Below are positions 30,161 through 40,735 of a DNA stretch of 64,000 bases, one piece after another. The number at the start of each line of letters is the position of its first letter. The stretch's first letter is position 1. The position numbers and the translations under genes are program-made. Source of the DNA: Winogradskyella sp. (GTDB lineage: Bacteria; Bacteroidota; Bacteroidia; Flavobacteriales; Flavobacteriaceae); assembly GCF_013213975.1 (NCBI RefSeq), contig NZ_JABSST010000004.1:1-64000 (forward strand), read 5' to 3'. The notes beneath the pieces were generated by a model. It did not search any database. It saw only the letters and a list, made by a program, of their open reading frames with translations, and was not told where the DNA came from.

Positions 30161-30355
30161 ATCTCAAAAATTTCGCAAGTATTCTACTCCTATTATTAGC
30201 TCTAAGATAGACGCAAGAATTTGATTAAAAAAAAAGTCAATTCACTTTTCTCATATCCATAATTAAGTGATTTGTAAATGAAAAAATGGAAATTAAATGG
30301 ACGAAAAATGCAAAATTCATAATGAGATTAATCTATAAATAGACTTAAAAAATTA

Positions 30356-30369
30356 CGAAAACGTTTTCG
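30356..30369. promoter_or_regulatory. 14-bp perfect palindrome CGAAAACGTTTTCG, candidate operator in the gltB/porin divergent intergenic region
   Basis: Perfect dyad with central CG step, resembling LacI-family operators. Confidence 0.45.
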
Positions 30370-30562
30370 AAAAATTCATTTTAATAAGAATAATTTAATG
30401 AAAATGATAAAAATATGAATTTTATTCATTTTTTAAATTATTAAATTTTAAAAAAAATCATTATAAAAAATTATACCTCAAAATAAAATGGGTGTAAAAT
30501 GAGAAAATAATAAAAATAGTCTAATATACCCCCTTTTTTTAGGGGTATTAAATAAAATAAAA

Positions 30563-30570
30563 TAGTTTTG
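30563..30570 (+). promoter_or_regulatory. Putative -7 element (TAGTTTTG) of the porin-amt transcript
   Basis: Exact TAnnTTTG match 33 nt before the porin ATG. Confidence 0.5.
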
Positions 30571-30602
30571 ACCATTGACTAACGTTTAAAACAGATTGAA
30601 TT

Positions 30603-31631
30603 ATGAAAAAAATGTTTACCTTATGTATGTTCTCTTTAGCATTTGGATTATTTGCACAGGAAGAAGAGACAGAAGAAAAAAAGTCATTTAGTTTTAGTGG
30701 AAGTATTGACGCTTATTATAGGGCTAACTTAACTGCTCCAAATGATGAAGATGCTATTGCCCCAGGATCGTCTTTTGCCAATTTGCCAGGTTTCTCTCTT
30801 GGTATGGCTAATATTATTGCTTCTTATGAAGGAGAGAAGATTGGATTTGTTGCTGATTTAGTCTTTGGTCCTAGAGGAACAGACGCCATTTTTGCCTCAC
30901 CAATGTATTCTGCAACAGGGAACATTGTAAATCAATTATACGCCTACTGGAATGTAAATGAAAGTGTAACCTTAACCTTTGGTAATTTCAATACGTTCTT
31001 GGGTTATGAGGTTATTTCACCTGTAGCTAACTTTAATTATAGTACATCTTATCTTTTCTCTTATGGTCCTTTTAGTCATACAGGGTTAAAAGCAGACTTT
31101 GCTTTATCAGATGATTTAAGCTTAATGGTTGGTGTTTTTAATGACACGGATTTAACTGAATTTAATCCAACAGGTGATTATGCTGCTGGTGCCCAATTAG
31201 GTTACAAAGACCAGTATTTGAACTTATTATATGATCCATCATTTTTTGAAATTGATTTTACCGGGGGATTCAACCTTTCTGATGAATTCTTTTTAGGGAT
31301 TAACGCGGCTTATTTAAGTTTAGAAGATGATGCAGGTGGATTTATGGGTGCGGCTTTATATCCTCAGTACACTGTTTCCGATACGTCTGCAATAGGTTTA
31401 AGAGTGGAGTACTTTGCTGAAGATGAAAATTTTGGTGCTATTGGTTCTGGAGTTGCAGATACTAGTGTTATTGCTGCAACATTAACAGGAAGTTTTACAA
31501 TTGAAGATGATTTAATCATCAAGCCAGAAATACGACTGGATAGTGCCTCCGATGATGCGTTTATAGATAATGATTTAGCTGCAACAAAGAGTTTGGGTTC
31601 TTTCTTGATAGCTGCTGTCTATAAGTTCTAG
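30603..31631 (+). CDS. Outer-membrane beta-barrel (porin-like) protein upstream of amt
   Basis: 342 aa; signal peptide MKKMFTLCMFSLAFGLFAQ, amphipathic strands, terminal aromatic (AVYKF). Confidence 0.8.
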   Translation: MKKMFTLCMFSLAFGLFAQEEETEEKKSFSFSGSIDAYYRANLTAPNDEDAIAPGSSFANLPGFSLGMANIIASYEGEKIGFVADLVFGPRGTDAIFASPMYSATGNIVNQLYAYWNVNESVTLTFGNFNTFLGYEVISPVANFNYSTSYLFSYGPFSHTGLKADFALSDDLSLMVGVFNDTDLTEFNPTGDYAAGAQLGYKDQYLNLLYDPSFFEIDFTGGFNLSDEFFLGINAAYLSLEDDAGGFMGAALYPQYTVSDTSAIGLRVEYFAEDENFGAIGSGVADTSVIAATLTGSFTIEDDLIIKPEIRLDSASDDAFIDNDLAATKSLGSFLIAAVYKF

Positions 31632-31666
31632 TACTACAAAAATTTAACTAACAAAAACAAATAATT

Positions 31667-32977
31667 ATGACTGACAACTTTTTAATGATATTGCCAAAAT
31701 TTATGGCGATTCAAGAAGCTGTTCCAGCGACAACAAAGGACATTGAAGATGCTGTATCGGCAATCAACGGTGACTTAGGGATGCTTTGGATGCTTCTTTC
31801 GGGAATCTTAGTATTTTTTATGCAAGCAGGGTTTACCCTTGTTGAATCTGGGATGACACGATCAAAAAATGCGGTAAATATCGCAATGAAAAACTTACTT
31901 GATATTTGTGTTGGATCACTAACGTATTGGTTAGTAGGGTATTCTTTAATGTATGGTGACACTTCTAACGGATGGTTCTTCTGGAGTGGTTTATTTCAAG
32001 GTGAAGGTGCGGATTTATTTTTCCAAACAATGTTTGCTGCAACAGCTGCAACAATTGTATCTGGTGCCATAGCTGGTAGAACAAAATATTCTACTTATGT
32101 TATTTTCTCTGTAGTAATGACTGCTTTAATTTATCCTATTTCAGGTGGGTGGCAATGGCAAGGCGAAGGCTGGTTAACAGAATTAGGTTTCATTGACTTT
32201 GCTGGATCTTCAATTGTTCATTCTGTAGGTGGATGGGCTGCTTTAGTTGCTGCTATTTTGGTAGGACCGCGAATTGGAAAATTTGTTGATGGAAAAGTAT
32301 TACCAATACCTGGACATAATCAAATCTTAGCGACTTTAGGTGTATTCATTCTTTGGTTAGGCTGGTTTGGATTTAACGGTGGATCTCAATTAGCTTGGGG
32401 AGGTGCAGATGCCATTGGAGCCTCAAATGTAGTGTTAATTACAAATATCGCAGCTGCAGCTGGTGGTTTAGGGGCATTAATTACTACTTGGATTTGGTAC
32501 GGAAAACCACATTTAGCGCAAACTTTAAACGGTGCTTTAGCTGGATTAGTGAGTATTACTGCTGGATGTGGAAATATGTCTTCTCAAGGTGCTTTCTTAG
32601 CCGGTTTATTAGGTGGAATTTTAGTTGTATTCTCTATCGAATTTATTGAGAAGAAATTAAAAATAGATGATGCTATTGGTGCCGTTTCTGTACACGGAGT
32701 AGTAGGTGTATGGGGAACTGTAGTTATTGGATTATGGGGAATTGACGGTGACACAGGTATTGGTTTATTCAATGGAGGTGGTATTACGCAACTTGGCGTA
32801 CAGGCTTTAGGTGCTTTAGCATATGCTGTTTGGGCTGTTGCTTTATCATGGATCGTTTTATTTACCTTAAAGAAAACAATTGGATTGCGTGTAAGTAAAG
32901 AAGTTGAAGAAAAAGGATTAGATTTGGCTGAACATGGAACTATTGCTTACCCCGGTAAGAGAGATAGAGGAGAATAG
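31667..32977 (+). CDS. amtB: Ammonium transporter
   Basis: 436 aa; Amt signature regions GGWAALVAAILVGPR, LGWFGFNGGSQLA, DDAIGAVSVHGVVGVWGT. Confidence 0.95.
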   Translation: MTDNFLMILPKFMAIQEAVPATTKDIEDAVSAINGDLGMLWMLLSGILVFFMQAGFTLVESGMTRSKNAVNIAMKNLLDICVGSLTYWLVGYSLMYGDTSNGWFFWSGLFQGEGADLFFQTMFAATAATIVSGAIAGRTKYSTYVIFSVVMTALIYPISGGWQWQGEGWLTELGFIDFAGSSIVHSVGGWAALVAAILVGPRIGKFVDGKVLPIPGHNQILATLGVFILWLGWFGFNGGSQLAWGGADAIGASNVVLITNIAAAAGGLGALITTWIWYGKPHLAQTLNGALAGLVSITAGCGNMSSQGAFLAGLLGGILVVFSIEFIEKKLKIDDAIGAVSVHGVVGVWGTVVIGLWGIDGDTGIGLFNGGGITQLGVQALGALAYAVWAVALSWIVLFTLKKTIGLRVSKEVEEKGLDLAEHGTIAYPGKRDRGE

Positions 32978-33042
32978 ATTTTATATAAAATAATGAAACT
33001 TTACAAAGATTTTAAAATTGATCATATCATTTAGTTTTGTTA

Positions 33043-33075
33043 GCAAAACCCTCGGAATAAACTTTCGAGGGTTTG
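33043..33075 (+). terminator. Terminator after amt
   Basis: AAACCCTCG-loop-CGAGGGTTT inverted repeat. Confidence 0.7.
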
Positions 33076-33187
33076 CATTTTAAATTATCAATAAAACTTG
33101 TATTATATCAATTAGACATTGTAAATCTTTAAATCTACCAGATTGATTCTTTATTCTAATTAATATTTCAGTTAATGCAATAAACAT

Positions 33188-33490
33188 ATGAAAAAGATAG
33201 AAGCAATAATTAAACAGCCTAAGTTTCCAGAAGTTAAATCTGCATTACATGATGTTGGGGTTAAGTTTTTCTCTTACTGGGAAGTTAATGCGGTATTAGA
33301 TGAAAATGATACGTTTAAAAAATTGTATCTATCCATTTTGGTTAATGATGATTTTGAAGAAGTTACTATAAAAGCAATTCTTCAATCTGCATTCACTGGG
33401 GACGATGGTGATGGGAGGATTTTTATTTCCTCAATAGATGAAATATATAAAATTCGAACTAAGGAAAAAGGATCAAGAACTTTAAGATAA
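33188..33490 (+). CDS. PII-like signalling protein with truncated T-loop
   Basis: 100 aa; MKKIEAIIKQPKFPEVKSALHDVGVK start, B-loop TGDDGDGRIF and C-loop IRTKEKG conserved; T-loop (GRQKG...YRGAEY) absent. Confidence 0.8.
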   Translation: MKKIEAIIKQPKFPEVKSALHDVGVKFFSYWEVNAVLDENDTFKKLYLSILVNDDFEEVTIKAILQSAFTGDDGDGRIFISSIDEIYKIRTKEKGSRTLR

Positions 33491-33588
33491 TAGTCTTGTT
33501 TTATCAAATTTAGGCGTTTGATAAAGACACTATAAAGAGACTCAACAATATTGTTTTTAGCTATTAGCTAAATTCATTTTTGTTAGTT

Positions 33589-33625
33589 AAACCCTCTAAG
33601 GTGATTTGATTTAGAGGGTTTTCTT
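33589..33625 (+). terminator. Terminator after the PII-like gene
   Basis: AAACCCTCTAA / TTAGAGGGTTT stem with T-rich tail. Confidence 0.75.
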
Positions 33626-33663
33626 TGCATTAGTAAGAGAATTAAATTTTTTAATCTGAAAAT

Positions 33664-33700
33664 TAAAAAAGACCCATTCAATATTAAAACTAAATGGGCC
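33664..33700 (-). terminator. Terminator of ppc
   Basis: GACCCATT...AATGGGCC dyad with A6 on + (T6 on the minus strand). Confidence 0.6.
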
Positions 33701-33722
33701 TCAGTAAAAGTATTTTTTATTA

Positions 33723-36305
33723 CTACGCAGAATTACGGCTTGCATTAATGTTACCAAATAATGACCGTGTTACCATATTAGCATAAATCTTCATTTCTTC
33801 ATTGTCTGGTTTAATCCCAGCTTTTTCCATATCCTGAATCTTTTTCAAGGCATATTGTTGAATCGTTAATAAGGGTAGAACAATGGATTCTCTAACGTTA
33901 ATTGATGCTTTACCTGCAGGTTCTTCTTGCATTAATTCAGAATAACCAGTCAATTTAAGAATAAGGCGTTTAGAGGTTTCATATTCATCATAAATAATCT
34001 TCCAGAAGTCTCCGTATTCTTCATCATCTGCCATATATCTTGTTAAATCAAAAAAGGATTTAGATAGAGACATCATACTGTTTTCAATAAGTGTTTTAAA
34101 GAAATCAGATGTTTTAAATAAGATCTTTACCTTTTCAAATTCTCCATGGTCTTCATAGTACTTTAAGGCAGAACCTACACCAAAAAATCCAGGGACATTT
34201 TGTTTTAGTTGACTCCAAGATCCAACAAAAGGAATAGCTCTTAAATCTGAGAATACTAATCCATCAGATTTTCCACGTTTAGAGGGTCTACTACCAATAT
34301 TAGTTTTAGCGTAATACTTTAAAGTACTCATATGCTCTAAATACGGTATAAACTTTGGATGTGCTTTAAAATCTGAATACACCTTATAACTCCGTTCAGC
34401 TAAGTCAGTCATAACAACTCTGTTTTCAGGCGTCATACTTAGATCTGTATCACTGATACTATTGTAAATACCAGAACTTATTAATTGTTCTAAGTTGTAT
34501 TGTGAGGAATCTAAAGTTCCAAAGTTTGAACTAATCGTTTGTCCTTGAATAGTCAATTGTACTTCTTCATCTTCGATGGTTGGACCTAATGAGGCATAAA
34601 AGTTATGCGTTTTTCCACCTCCACGAGCAGGTGGTCCACCACGTCCATCAAAAAAGATGACTTTAATGCCATACTTTCTCGAAATCGCTGTTAAATTTTC
34701 TTTAGCTCTATAAATGGCCCAATTTGCCATTAAATAACCTCCATCTTTAGTACCGTCACTAAAGCCAAGCATAATGGTTTGTTTATTACCTCTAGATTTC
34801 AAATGTGCAGCATATTCTGGATTTGTATATAGCTCTTCCATAACCGTAGGTGCATTTTGTAAATCTGTTACAGTTTCAAAAAGAGGACCAATATCTACAG
34901 TTAGTTCATCTTGAAATGCCACTAATTTTAGCATGGCATACAATTGCATTACATTTAAAGTAGTTTGGTTGTTACTTATGATATAACGATTGGCAGCTTT
35001 CTCGCCATTATTCCCTTGAATGATCTTTATCACTTTCATGGTTTTTAAGGCTTTAAGGGTCTCTTCATCTTTAATTATAGATAAATCGACTTCACCCTTT
35101 ACCTTAGAAAGTATTTTAATTTGTTCCTTTTCAGATAAATCATGATAGTTTTCTGGAAAGACAGAACTACCGTTTTCTATTAAGGCATTAACCATATCAT
35201 TAAAAAACTGGGCGTGTTTTCTACTGTCTTGTCGGATGTCTAGATTAGCAAAGTGAAACCCAAATAAGTGAATTTTATTAAGCAAGCTATTGACTTCGGA
35301 GACATAAAGTGACTGGTGCTTATTGATTAGTAAATCCTTAATGACTTTCATTTCTGAGATGAAATGTTCAATAGTTAAATTAGATTCTTTATTGGTTATG
35401 ATTTTCCAGAGTTCTGTCTCCAATGCAACTATGCGTTCCTCTACACCAACAAATGTTAATTTTCGTCTTAAACGGCGTGCGTCTCTGTAATAGTTTTTTA
35501 TGACAGTTGAATGCAATCGTTCAGCAACACTAAGTGTTATCTCTGGTGTTACAAATGGATTGCCGTCGCGATCTCCTCCTGGCCAGAATCCAATATTGAT
35601 AATATCATTTTCAATTTCCTTGCCTTCGAAGATATTTTCTTGGATATAATCGTAAATTTTCCCAAAAGATTTATAAAAGACATTTTCTAAATACCATATT
35701 AAACTAACCGCCTCGTCATATGGAGTTGGTTTTTTATGTTTAAAGAATGGTGTCTTGCCTAATTGTGCTAATAAATTATTTATTCTTAACAGATCATTTT
35801 CTTGAATGGCCTCTGTTAAATCTGTAATAATACCCAAAACTGATCCTGGATAAAACTGAGTGGGATGTGCTGTTAAAACAATTCTTACTTTAAACTCCTC
35901 TAAGTATTTTTTAAGAGTATCCAATTTACCCTCCTTTGCGACAGACTCTTTTAAACTTCTTAGGGTGCCAATACCATCCATATTATTCACCACAGGGAAG
36001 GCAGCATCTTCAATAGCATCAAACAAAACTACTTGACGCTCGATATACTGTATAAACCTAAAAAGTAAATTAATACGGCTCTTTGGGGATCGTCTTGCCT
36101 GGTACTTCTTAAAAAATGTATCTACTATTGTAGTTGGGTCTTCTTGATTGGAAAATCCGTTTTTACAAGTTTCATGAAACAAGGGTAGTAAAACACCTGT
36201 TTTAGTAATTGTATCGAAAGGAAGTGTCATAAATATACTGTTATATATCTGATATTTAGACAATACACTTTGATTGAATCTTGTAAGTTTAGGTTGTGTT
36301 GGCAT
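33723..36305 (-). CDS. ppc: Phosphoenolpyruvate carboxylase
   Basis: 860 aa; VLTAHPTQF, GFWPGGDRDGNPFVT, FFDGRGGPPARGGG. Confidence 0.95.
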   Translation of the reverse strand: MPTQPKLTRFNQSVLSKYQIYNSIFMTLPFDTITKTGVLLPLFHETCKNGFSNQEDPTTIVDTFFKKYQARRSPKSRINLLFRFIQYIERQVVLFDAIEDAAFPVVNNMDGIGTLRSLKESVAKEGKLDTLKKYLEEFKVRIVLTAHPTQFYPGSVLGIITDLTEAIQENDLLRINNLLAQLGKTPFFKHKKPTPYDEAVSLIWYLENVFYKSFGKIYDYIQENIFEGKEIENDIINIGFWPGGDRDGNPFVTPEITLSVAERLHSTVIKNYYRDARRLRRKLTFVGVEERIVALETELWKIITNKESNLTIEHFISEMKVIKDLLINKHQSLYVSEVNSLLNKIHLFGFHFANLDIRQDSRKHAQFFNDMVNALIENGSSVFPENYHDLSEKEQIKILSKVKGEVDLSIIKDEETLKALKTMKVIKIIQGNNGEKAANRYIISNNQTTLNVMQLYAMLKLVAFQDELTVDIGPLFETVTDLQNAPTVMEELYTNPEYAAHLKSRGNKQTIMLGFSDGTKDGGYLMANWAIYRAKENLTAISRKYGIKVIFFDGRGGPPARGGGKTHNFYASLGPTIEDEEVQLTIQGQTISSNFGTLDSSQYNLEQLISSGIYNSISDTDLSMTPENRVVMTDLAERSYKVYSDFKAHPKFIPYLEHMSTLKYYAKTNIGSRPSKRGKSDGLVFSDLRAIPFVGSWSQLKQNVPGFFGVGSALKYYEDHGEFEKVKILFKTSDFFKTLIENSMMSLSKSFFDLTRYMADDEEYGDFWKIIYDEYETSKRLILKLTGYSELMQEEPAGKASINVRESIVLPLLTIQQYALKKIQDMEKAGIKPDNEEMKIYANMVTRSLFGNINASRNSA

Positions 36306-36311
36306 TTTAAT

Positions 36312-37430
36312 TTATATGATAGTTGATTGACCGAGATGAATATTGGTAAAGTTCATGTTACTGTCATTTGGATTATTGATAAAATCTTCAATAAACTCTC
36401 CAACTTTACTTGTTGTTACATTATCGTGATTGTCGTTAATATCTGGTGTTGAAATACCTAGTTTTAAAGATTTTTCAACAGCTTTATTAATTAATTGCGC
36501 TTCTAAAAACAATTCAAAATGCTCTAGAAGCATAGCAGCAGACAGAATAGAAGCAATAGGATTTGCTATGCCTTTACCAGTAGCTTGAGGATATGATCCG
36601 TGAATAGGTTCGAACATTGCATATGTCTCTCCAACTGAAGCAGAGGCTAATAATCCAATAGATCCACCAATAACACTAGCCTCGTCACTAATAATATCAC
36701 CAAACATATTTTCAGTTAAAATAACATCAAATTGCTTTGGGTTTAGAATCATTTGCATCGCTGCATTATCAACAAATAAGAAGTCTAATTCTACATCTTG
36801 GTATTGCTGCGCAATTTCACCAACAACTTTTCTCCAGAGCCTTGAGCTCTCTAAAACGTTTGCTTTGTCAACCAAGGTAACTTTACCCTTTCTGTTTTGA
36901 GCGGCTTGAAAAGCTAAGTGTGTTATGCGTTCAATTTCTTCACGCGAATAGAGACATAAATCTGAGGCAACGTTTCCATTTTCACTTAAATGTTTATCAC
37001 CGAAGTAAATACCACCCGTAAGTTCTCTATAAATTGAAATATCAGTCCCCTTAATAATATGTTCTTTTAAAGGAGATTTATCCAGCAGCGTTTCATAAGC
37101 TTTCACTGGTCTTATATTGGCAAATAAGCCTAATTCTTTTCTTAGTTTAAGTAGCCCTTGTTCCGGACGTATTTTAGCGCTTGGATCATTATCATATTTT
37201 GGATGACCAATAGAGCCAAATAAAATCGCATCAGACGTTTTGCACAATTCAAGGGTTTCATCGGGTAATGGATTATTGTATTTATCAATAGCTATAGCTC
37301 CAACATCTGCTTTTTTAAATGTAAAGCTATGATTAAATTCAGAGGCTATAGCCTTAAGTGCTTTTACTGCTTGATCAGTCACTTCTGGACCGATGCCATC
37401 ACCTGGTAATACTGCTATATTTAACTTCAT
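36312..37430 (-). CDS. leuB: 3-isopropylmalate dehydrogenase
   Basis: 372 aa; VLPGDGIGPEV, TENMFGDIISDEASVIGGSIGLLASAS. Confidence 0.96.
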   Translation of the reverse strand: MKLNIAVLPGDGIGPEVTDQAVKALKAIASEFNHSFTFKKADVGAIAIDKYNNPLPDETLELCKTSDAILFGSIGHPKYDNDPSAKIRPEQGLLKLRKELGLFANIRPVKAYETLLDKSPLKEHIIKGTDISIYRELTGGIYFGDKHLSENGNVASDLCLYSREEIERITHLAFQAAQNRKGKVTLVDKANVLESSRLWRKVVGEIAQQYQDVELDFLFVDNAAMQMILNPKQFDVILTENMFGDIISDEASVIGGSIGLLASASVGETYAMFEPIHGSYPQATGKGIANPIASILSAAMLLEHFELFLEAQLINKAVEKSLKLGISTPDINDNHDNVTTSKVGEFIEDFINNPNDSNMNFTNIHLGQSTII

Positions 37431-37439
37431 ATCTAAGGC

Positions 37440-38030
37440 TTAATAAATTTTGTTAGCTTCAAAAGCTTCAATTAACTTTTTATTATTAATTAGGTAGTCA
37501 ATATCATCATACCCATTTATCATACAGGTTTTTTTGTAAGGATCAATAGCAAACATTTCTGAGAGATCACTTCCTTCAATTGCAATGGTTTGTTGTTCTA
37601 GATTTACCTTCACTAAGGTCTCTGGATGGGATGTTACGTCTTGTAATAAGTGTTCTAAAAACTCCTTTGAAACCTGAACTGGCAATAAACCATTATTAAG
37701 TGCATTGCCTTTAAATATGTCCGCAAAGAAGCTTGAAACTACTACTTTGAATCCATATCCACCAATAGCCCATGCAGCATGTTCTCTACTAGAGCCACAA
37801 CCAAAGTTATCTCCAGCAATTAAAATGCTTCCGCTGTAGACTTTATTGTTTAAAATAAATGATTCGTTTATTGATCCATCTTTATGAAACCTCCAATCTC
37901 TAAATACATTATCGCCAAATCCTTTTTTATCTGTCGCCTTTAAAAAGCGCGCAGGTATAATTTGGTCTGTATCAACATTCTCTATATTTAACGGAATGGC
38001 TGTAGATGTTAATGTCCTGAACTTTTCCAT
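37440..38030 (-). CDS. leuD: 3-isopropylmalate dehydratase small subunit
   Basis: 196 aa; [16 protein letters not shown]. Confidence 0.96.
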   Translation of the reverse strand: MEKFRTLTSTAIPLNIENVDTDQIIPARFLKATDKKGFGDNVFRDWRFHKDGSINESFILNNKVYSGSILIAGDNFGCGSSREHAAWAIGGYGFKVVVSSFFADIFKGNALNNGLLPVQVSKEFLEHLLQDVTSHPETLVKVNLEQQTIAIEGSDLSEMFAIDPYKKTCMINGYDDIDYLINNKKLIEAFEANKIY

Positions 38031-39415
38031 TAATTTAAGTGTTTTGTGATATCTATTATTTTTCCTTCAACTGCAGTAGCAGCTGCTACAAGTGGGCTCG
38101 CTAAAATGGTGCGAGAACCTTGTCCTTGTCGTCCTTCAAAATTTCGATTAGAAGTTGAGACACAATACTCACCTTGAGGTATTTTGTCATCATTCATTGC
38201 TAAACAGGCAGAGCAGCCAGGTTGACGAAGCTCAAAACCAGCTTCTGTAAAAATATCTTTTAATCCTTCATCTATAATTTGAGTTTCAACTTGTTTACTA
38301 CCCGGTACAAGCCAGGCGGTAACGTTGTCAGCTTTTTTCTTTCCTTTAATAAAGTTTGCAGCTACCCTAAAATCTTCAATTCTTGAGTTGGTACAACTTC
38401 CTATAAAAACGTAATTAATAGGCTTATTTATCAGGCTCTCTCCTGCTTCAAAATCCATATAAGCCAATGACTTTTTAAAAGATGGATTTTCTTCAACAGG
38501 AATGGTGTCAGAGATTTTAATTCCCATACCAGGGTTAGTACCGTAGGTTACCATTGGTTCTATATCGGCAGCATCAAAATGATATTCTTTGTCAAAGACG
38601 GCCCCTTCATCTGTTGGAAGTGTTTTCCAATAGGCGACCTTCTTTTCAAAAGCTTCACCTTTTGGTGCAAATTCTCGGTTTTTAATATAATTAAACGTAG
38701 TTTGGTCAGGTGCTATCATGCCTCCACGCGCACCCATTTCTATGCTCATATTACAGACAGTCATTCGACCCTCCATACTCATTTCTTCGAAAACATTTCC
38801 TGCGTATTCACAGAAATAACCTGTTCCTGAGTTTGTGCCGAGCTTTGAAATGATGTAAAGGATAACATCTTTAGGAAGCACTCCCTTTTTTAGTTTACCA
38901 TTTACAGTTACTCTTAAACTTTTTGGTTTAGTCAATAACAAACATTGACTTGCAAATACCTGAGCAACTTGGCTGGTTCCAATACCAAAAGCAATTGTTC
39001 CAAAAGCACCGTGAGTAGAGGTGTGACTATCACCACATACCATAGTAATACCGGGTTGCGTAATGCCAAGTTCTGGGGCCATAACATGGACAATACCATT
39101 ATACTTATGGCCTAACTCATATAAGGTTATATTGTTCTTTTTGCAGTTAATTGAAAGTTGCTCTAACTGATGACGCGACAGGGCGTCTTTAACCGGTTGA
39201 TCCTGATTTAAAGTCGGTGTATTGTGGTCTGCAGTAGCAACAATTTGATTTGGTCTAAAAATAGGAATTCCGCGATTTTCTAATTCGTTGAAAGCTTGCG
39301 GACTTGTTACTTCATGGATTAAGTGTTTGTCGATGTATAAAATCTGTGGACCATTTTCTATACTATCGACAACATGAGAATCCCATACTTTGTCAAATAG
39401 TGTTTTTTTACTCAT
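38030..39415 (-). CDS. leuC: 3-isopropylmalate dehydratase large subunit
   Basis: 461 aa; [32 protein letters not shown]. Confidence 0.96.
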   Translation of the reverse strand: MSKKTLFDKVWDSHVVDSIENGPQILYIDKHLIHEVTSPQAFNELENRGIPIFRPNQIVATADHNTPTLNQDQPVKDALSRHQLEQLSINCKKNNITLYELGHKYNGIVHVMAPELGITQPGITMVCGDSHTSTHGAFGTIAFGIGTSQVAQVFASQCLLLTKPKSLRVTVNGKLKKGVLPKDVILYIISKLGTNSGTGYFCEYAGNVFEEMSMEGRMTVCNMSIEMGARGGMIAPDQTTFNYIKNREFAPKGEAFEKKVAYWKTLPTDEGAVFDKEYHFDAADIEPMVTYGTNPGMGIKISDTIPVEENPSFKKSLAYMDFEAGESLINKPINYVFIGSCTNSRIEDFRVAANFIKGKKKADNVTAWLVPGSKQVETQIIDEGLKDIFTEAGFELRQPGCSACLAMNDDKIPQGEYCVSTSNRNFEGRQGQGSRTILASPLVAAATAVEGKIIDITKHLN

Positions 39416-39421
39416 CTAAGC

Positions 39422-40591
39422 TCAAATAATTTCCTGATATACTTTGCTTGTTTCAATGATTTGATGAATATCATCATTATTAATTTCTTTCTTCTTATCG
39501 GCAAATATTAAAAAGTTAGCATAAACTTCATCAAGTTGCAATTTAGTTAATTCATAACCTATTTTTTTAGCACGGTAAGCTAATGCAGCTCTCCCACTTC
39601 TTGCAGTAAGAATTATAGCAGACTCAGTAACACCGACATCTTTAGGGTCTATTATTTCGTAAGTTTCTCTATTTTTTATGACACCATCTTGATGGATTCC
39701 TGAGCTATGTGCAAATGCGTTTGCACCTACTATAGCTTTATTTGGCTGTGTATAAATTCCCATGCTATCACTTACTAACTGACTCATACCATAAAGCATT
39801 GAGGTATTTACATTGGTATCTAAATTGAGGTAAGGATGCTGTTTTAAAATCATCACAACTTCTTCTAGAGCAGTGTTACCTGCGCGTTCTCCAATACCGT
39901 TAATAGTACATTCTATTTGCCTTGCACCGTTAATAATACCTTCTATAGAATTAGCAGTTGCTAAACCTAAATCGTTATGGCAATGACATGATAAAATGGC
40001 TTTTTCTATGCCTTTTACATTTTCTTTTAAATACTTAATCTTAGCGCCATATTCGCTTGGTAAGCAATAGCCTGTGGTATCTGGAATATTAAGCACTGTG
40101 GCACCAGCCTTAATGGCAACCTCACACACTCTAGCTAAATATTCATTATCAGTTCTACCGGCATCTTCCGCATAAAACTCTACATCTTCAACAAAAGACT
40201 TTGCATACTTTACTGCTGCAAAAGCACGTTCTAAAATATCTTCTTTTGTTGTTTTGAATTTATGTAAAATATGAGAATCTGATGTACCTATTCCAGTATG
40301 AATTCTAGGTTTCTTAGCATACTTTAGAGCTTCAGCGGCCACTTTTATGTCATTTTCTACAGATCGGGTTAATCCACACACGGTAGCATTTTTTACGATT
40401 TTTGAAATAGACTCTACAGATTTAAAATCACCTGGACTCGACACAGGAAAACCAGCTTCGATAACATCTACACCTAAAATGTCTAGTTGCTCTGCAATTA
40501 ATACTTTTCGTTGAGTATCAAGTTTACAACCAGGCACTTGTTCACCATCGCGAAGCGTAGTATCGAATATTTGAATAGCGTTATTTGACAT
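39422..40591 (-). CDS. leuA: 2-isopropylmalate synthase
   Basis: 389 aa; [44 protein letters not shown]. Confidence 0.95.
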   Translation of the reverse strand: MSNNAIQIFDTTLRDGEQVPGCKLDTQRKVLIAEQLDILGVDVIEAGFPVSSPGDFKSVESISKIVKNATVCGLTRSVENDIKVAAEALKYAKKPRIHTGIGTSDSHILHKFKTTKEDILERAFAAVKYAKSFVEDVEFYAEDAGRTDNEYLARVCEVAIKAGATVLNIPDTTGYCLPSEYGAKIKYLKENVKGIEKAILSCHCHNDLGLATANSIEGIINGARQIECTINGIGERAGNTALEEVVMILKQHPYLNLDTNVNTSMLYGMSQLVSDSMGIYTQPNKAIVGANAFAHSSGIHQDGVIKNRETYEIIDPKDVGVTESAIILTARSGRAALAYRAKKIGYELTKLQLDEVYANFLIFADKKKEINNDDIHQIIETSKVYQEII

Positions 40592-40735
40592 TTAACAAAA
40601 TAAAGATTAGTATTGTCTAACGAAGTTAGGGTATGGTTTTTTCAATTTTTTGGACCCTCCGATAGATTTTACGATGTTCAAAACCAAAAACATACATTAA
40701 AAACCTCACAGTCAAATACTTAATAGATATTTCCG

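Noticed and set aside
40626-40697. 23-codon uORF MYVFGFEHRKIYRRVQKIEKTIP* upstream of leuA (minus strand)
   Set aside because: Its 5' part coincides with a likely promoter (TTG-N18-TATGTTTTTG), it has no Leu codons, and no attenuator follows; kept only as a note.
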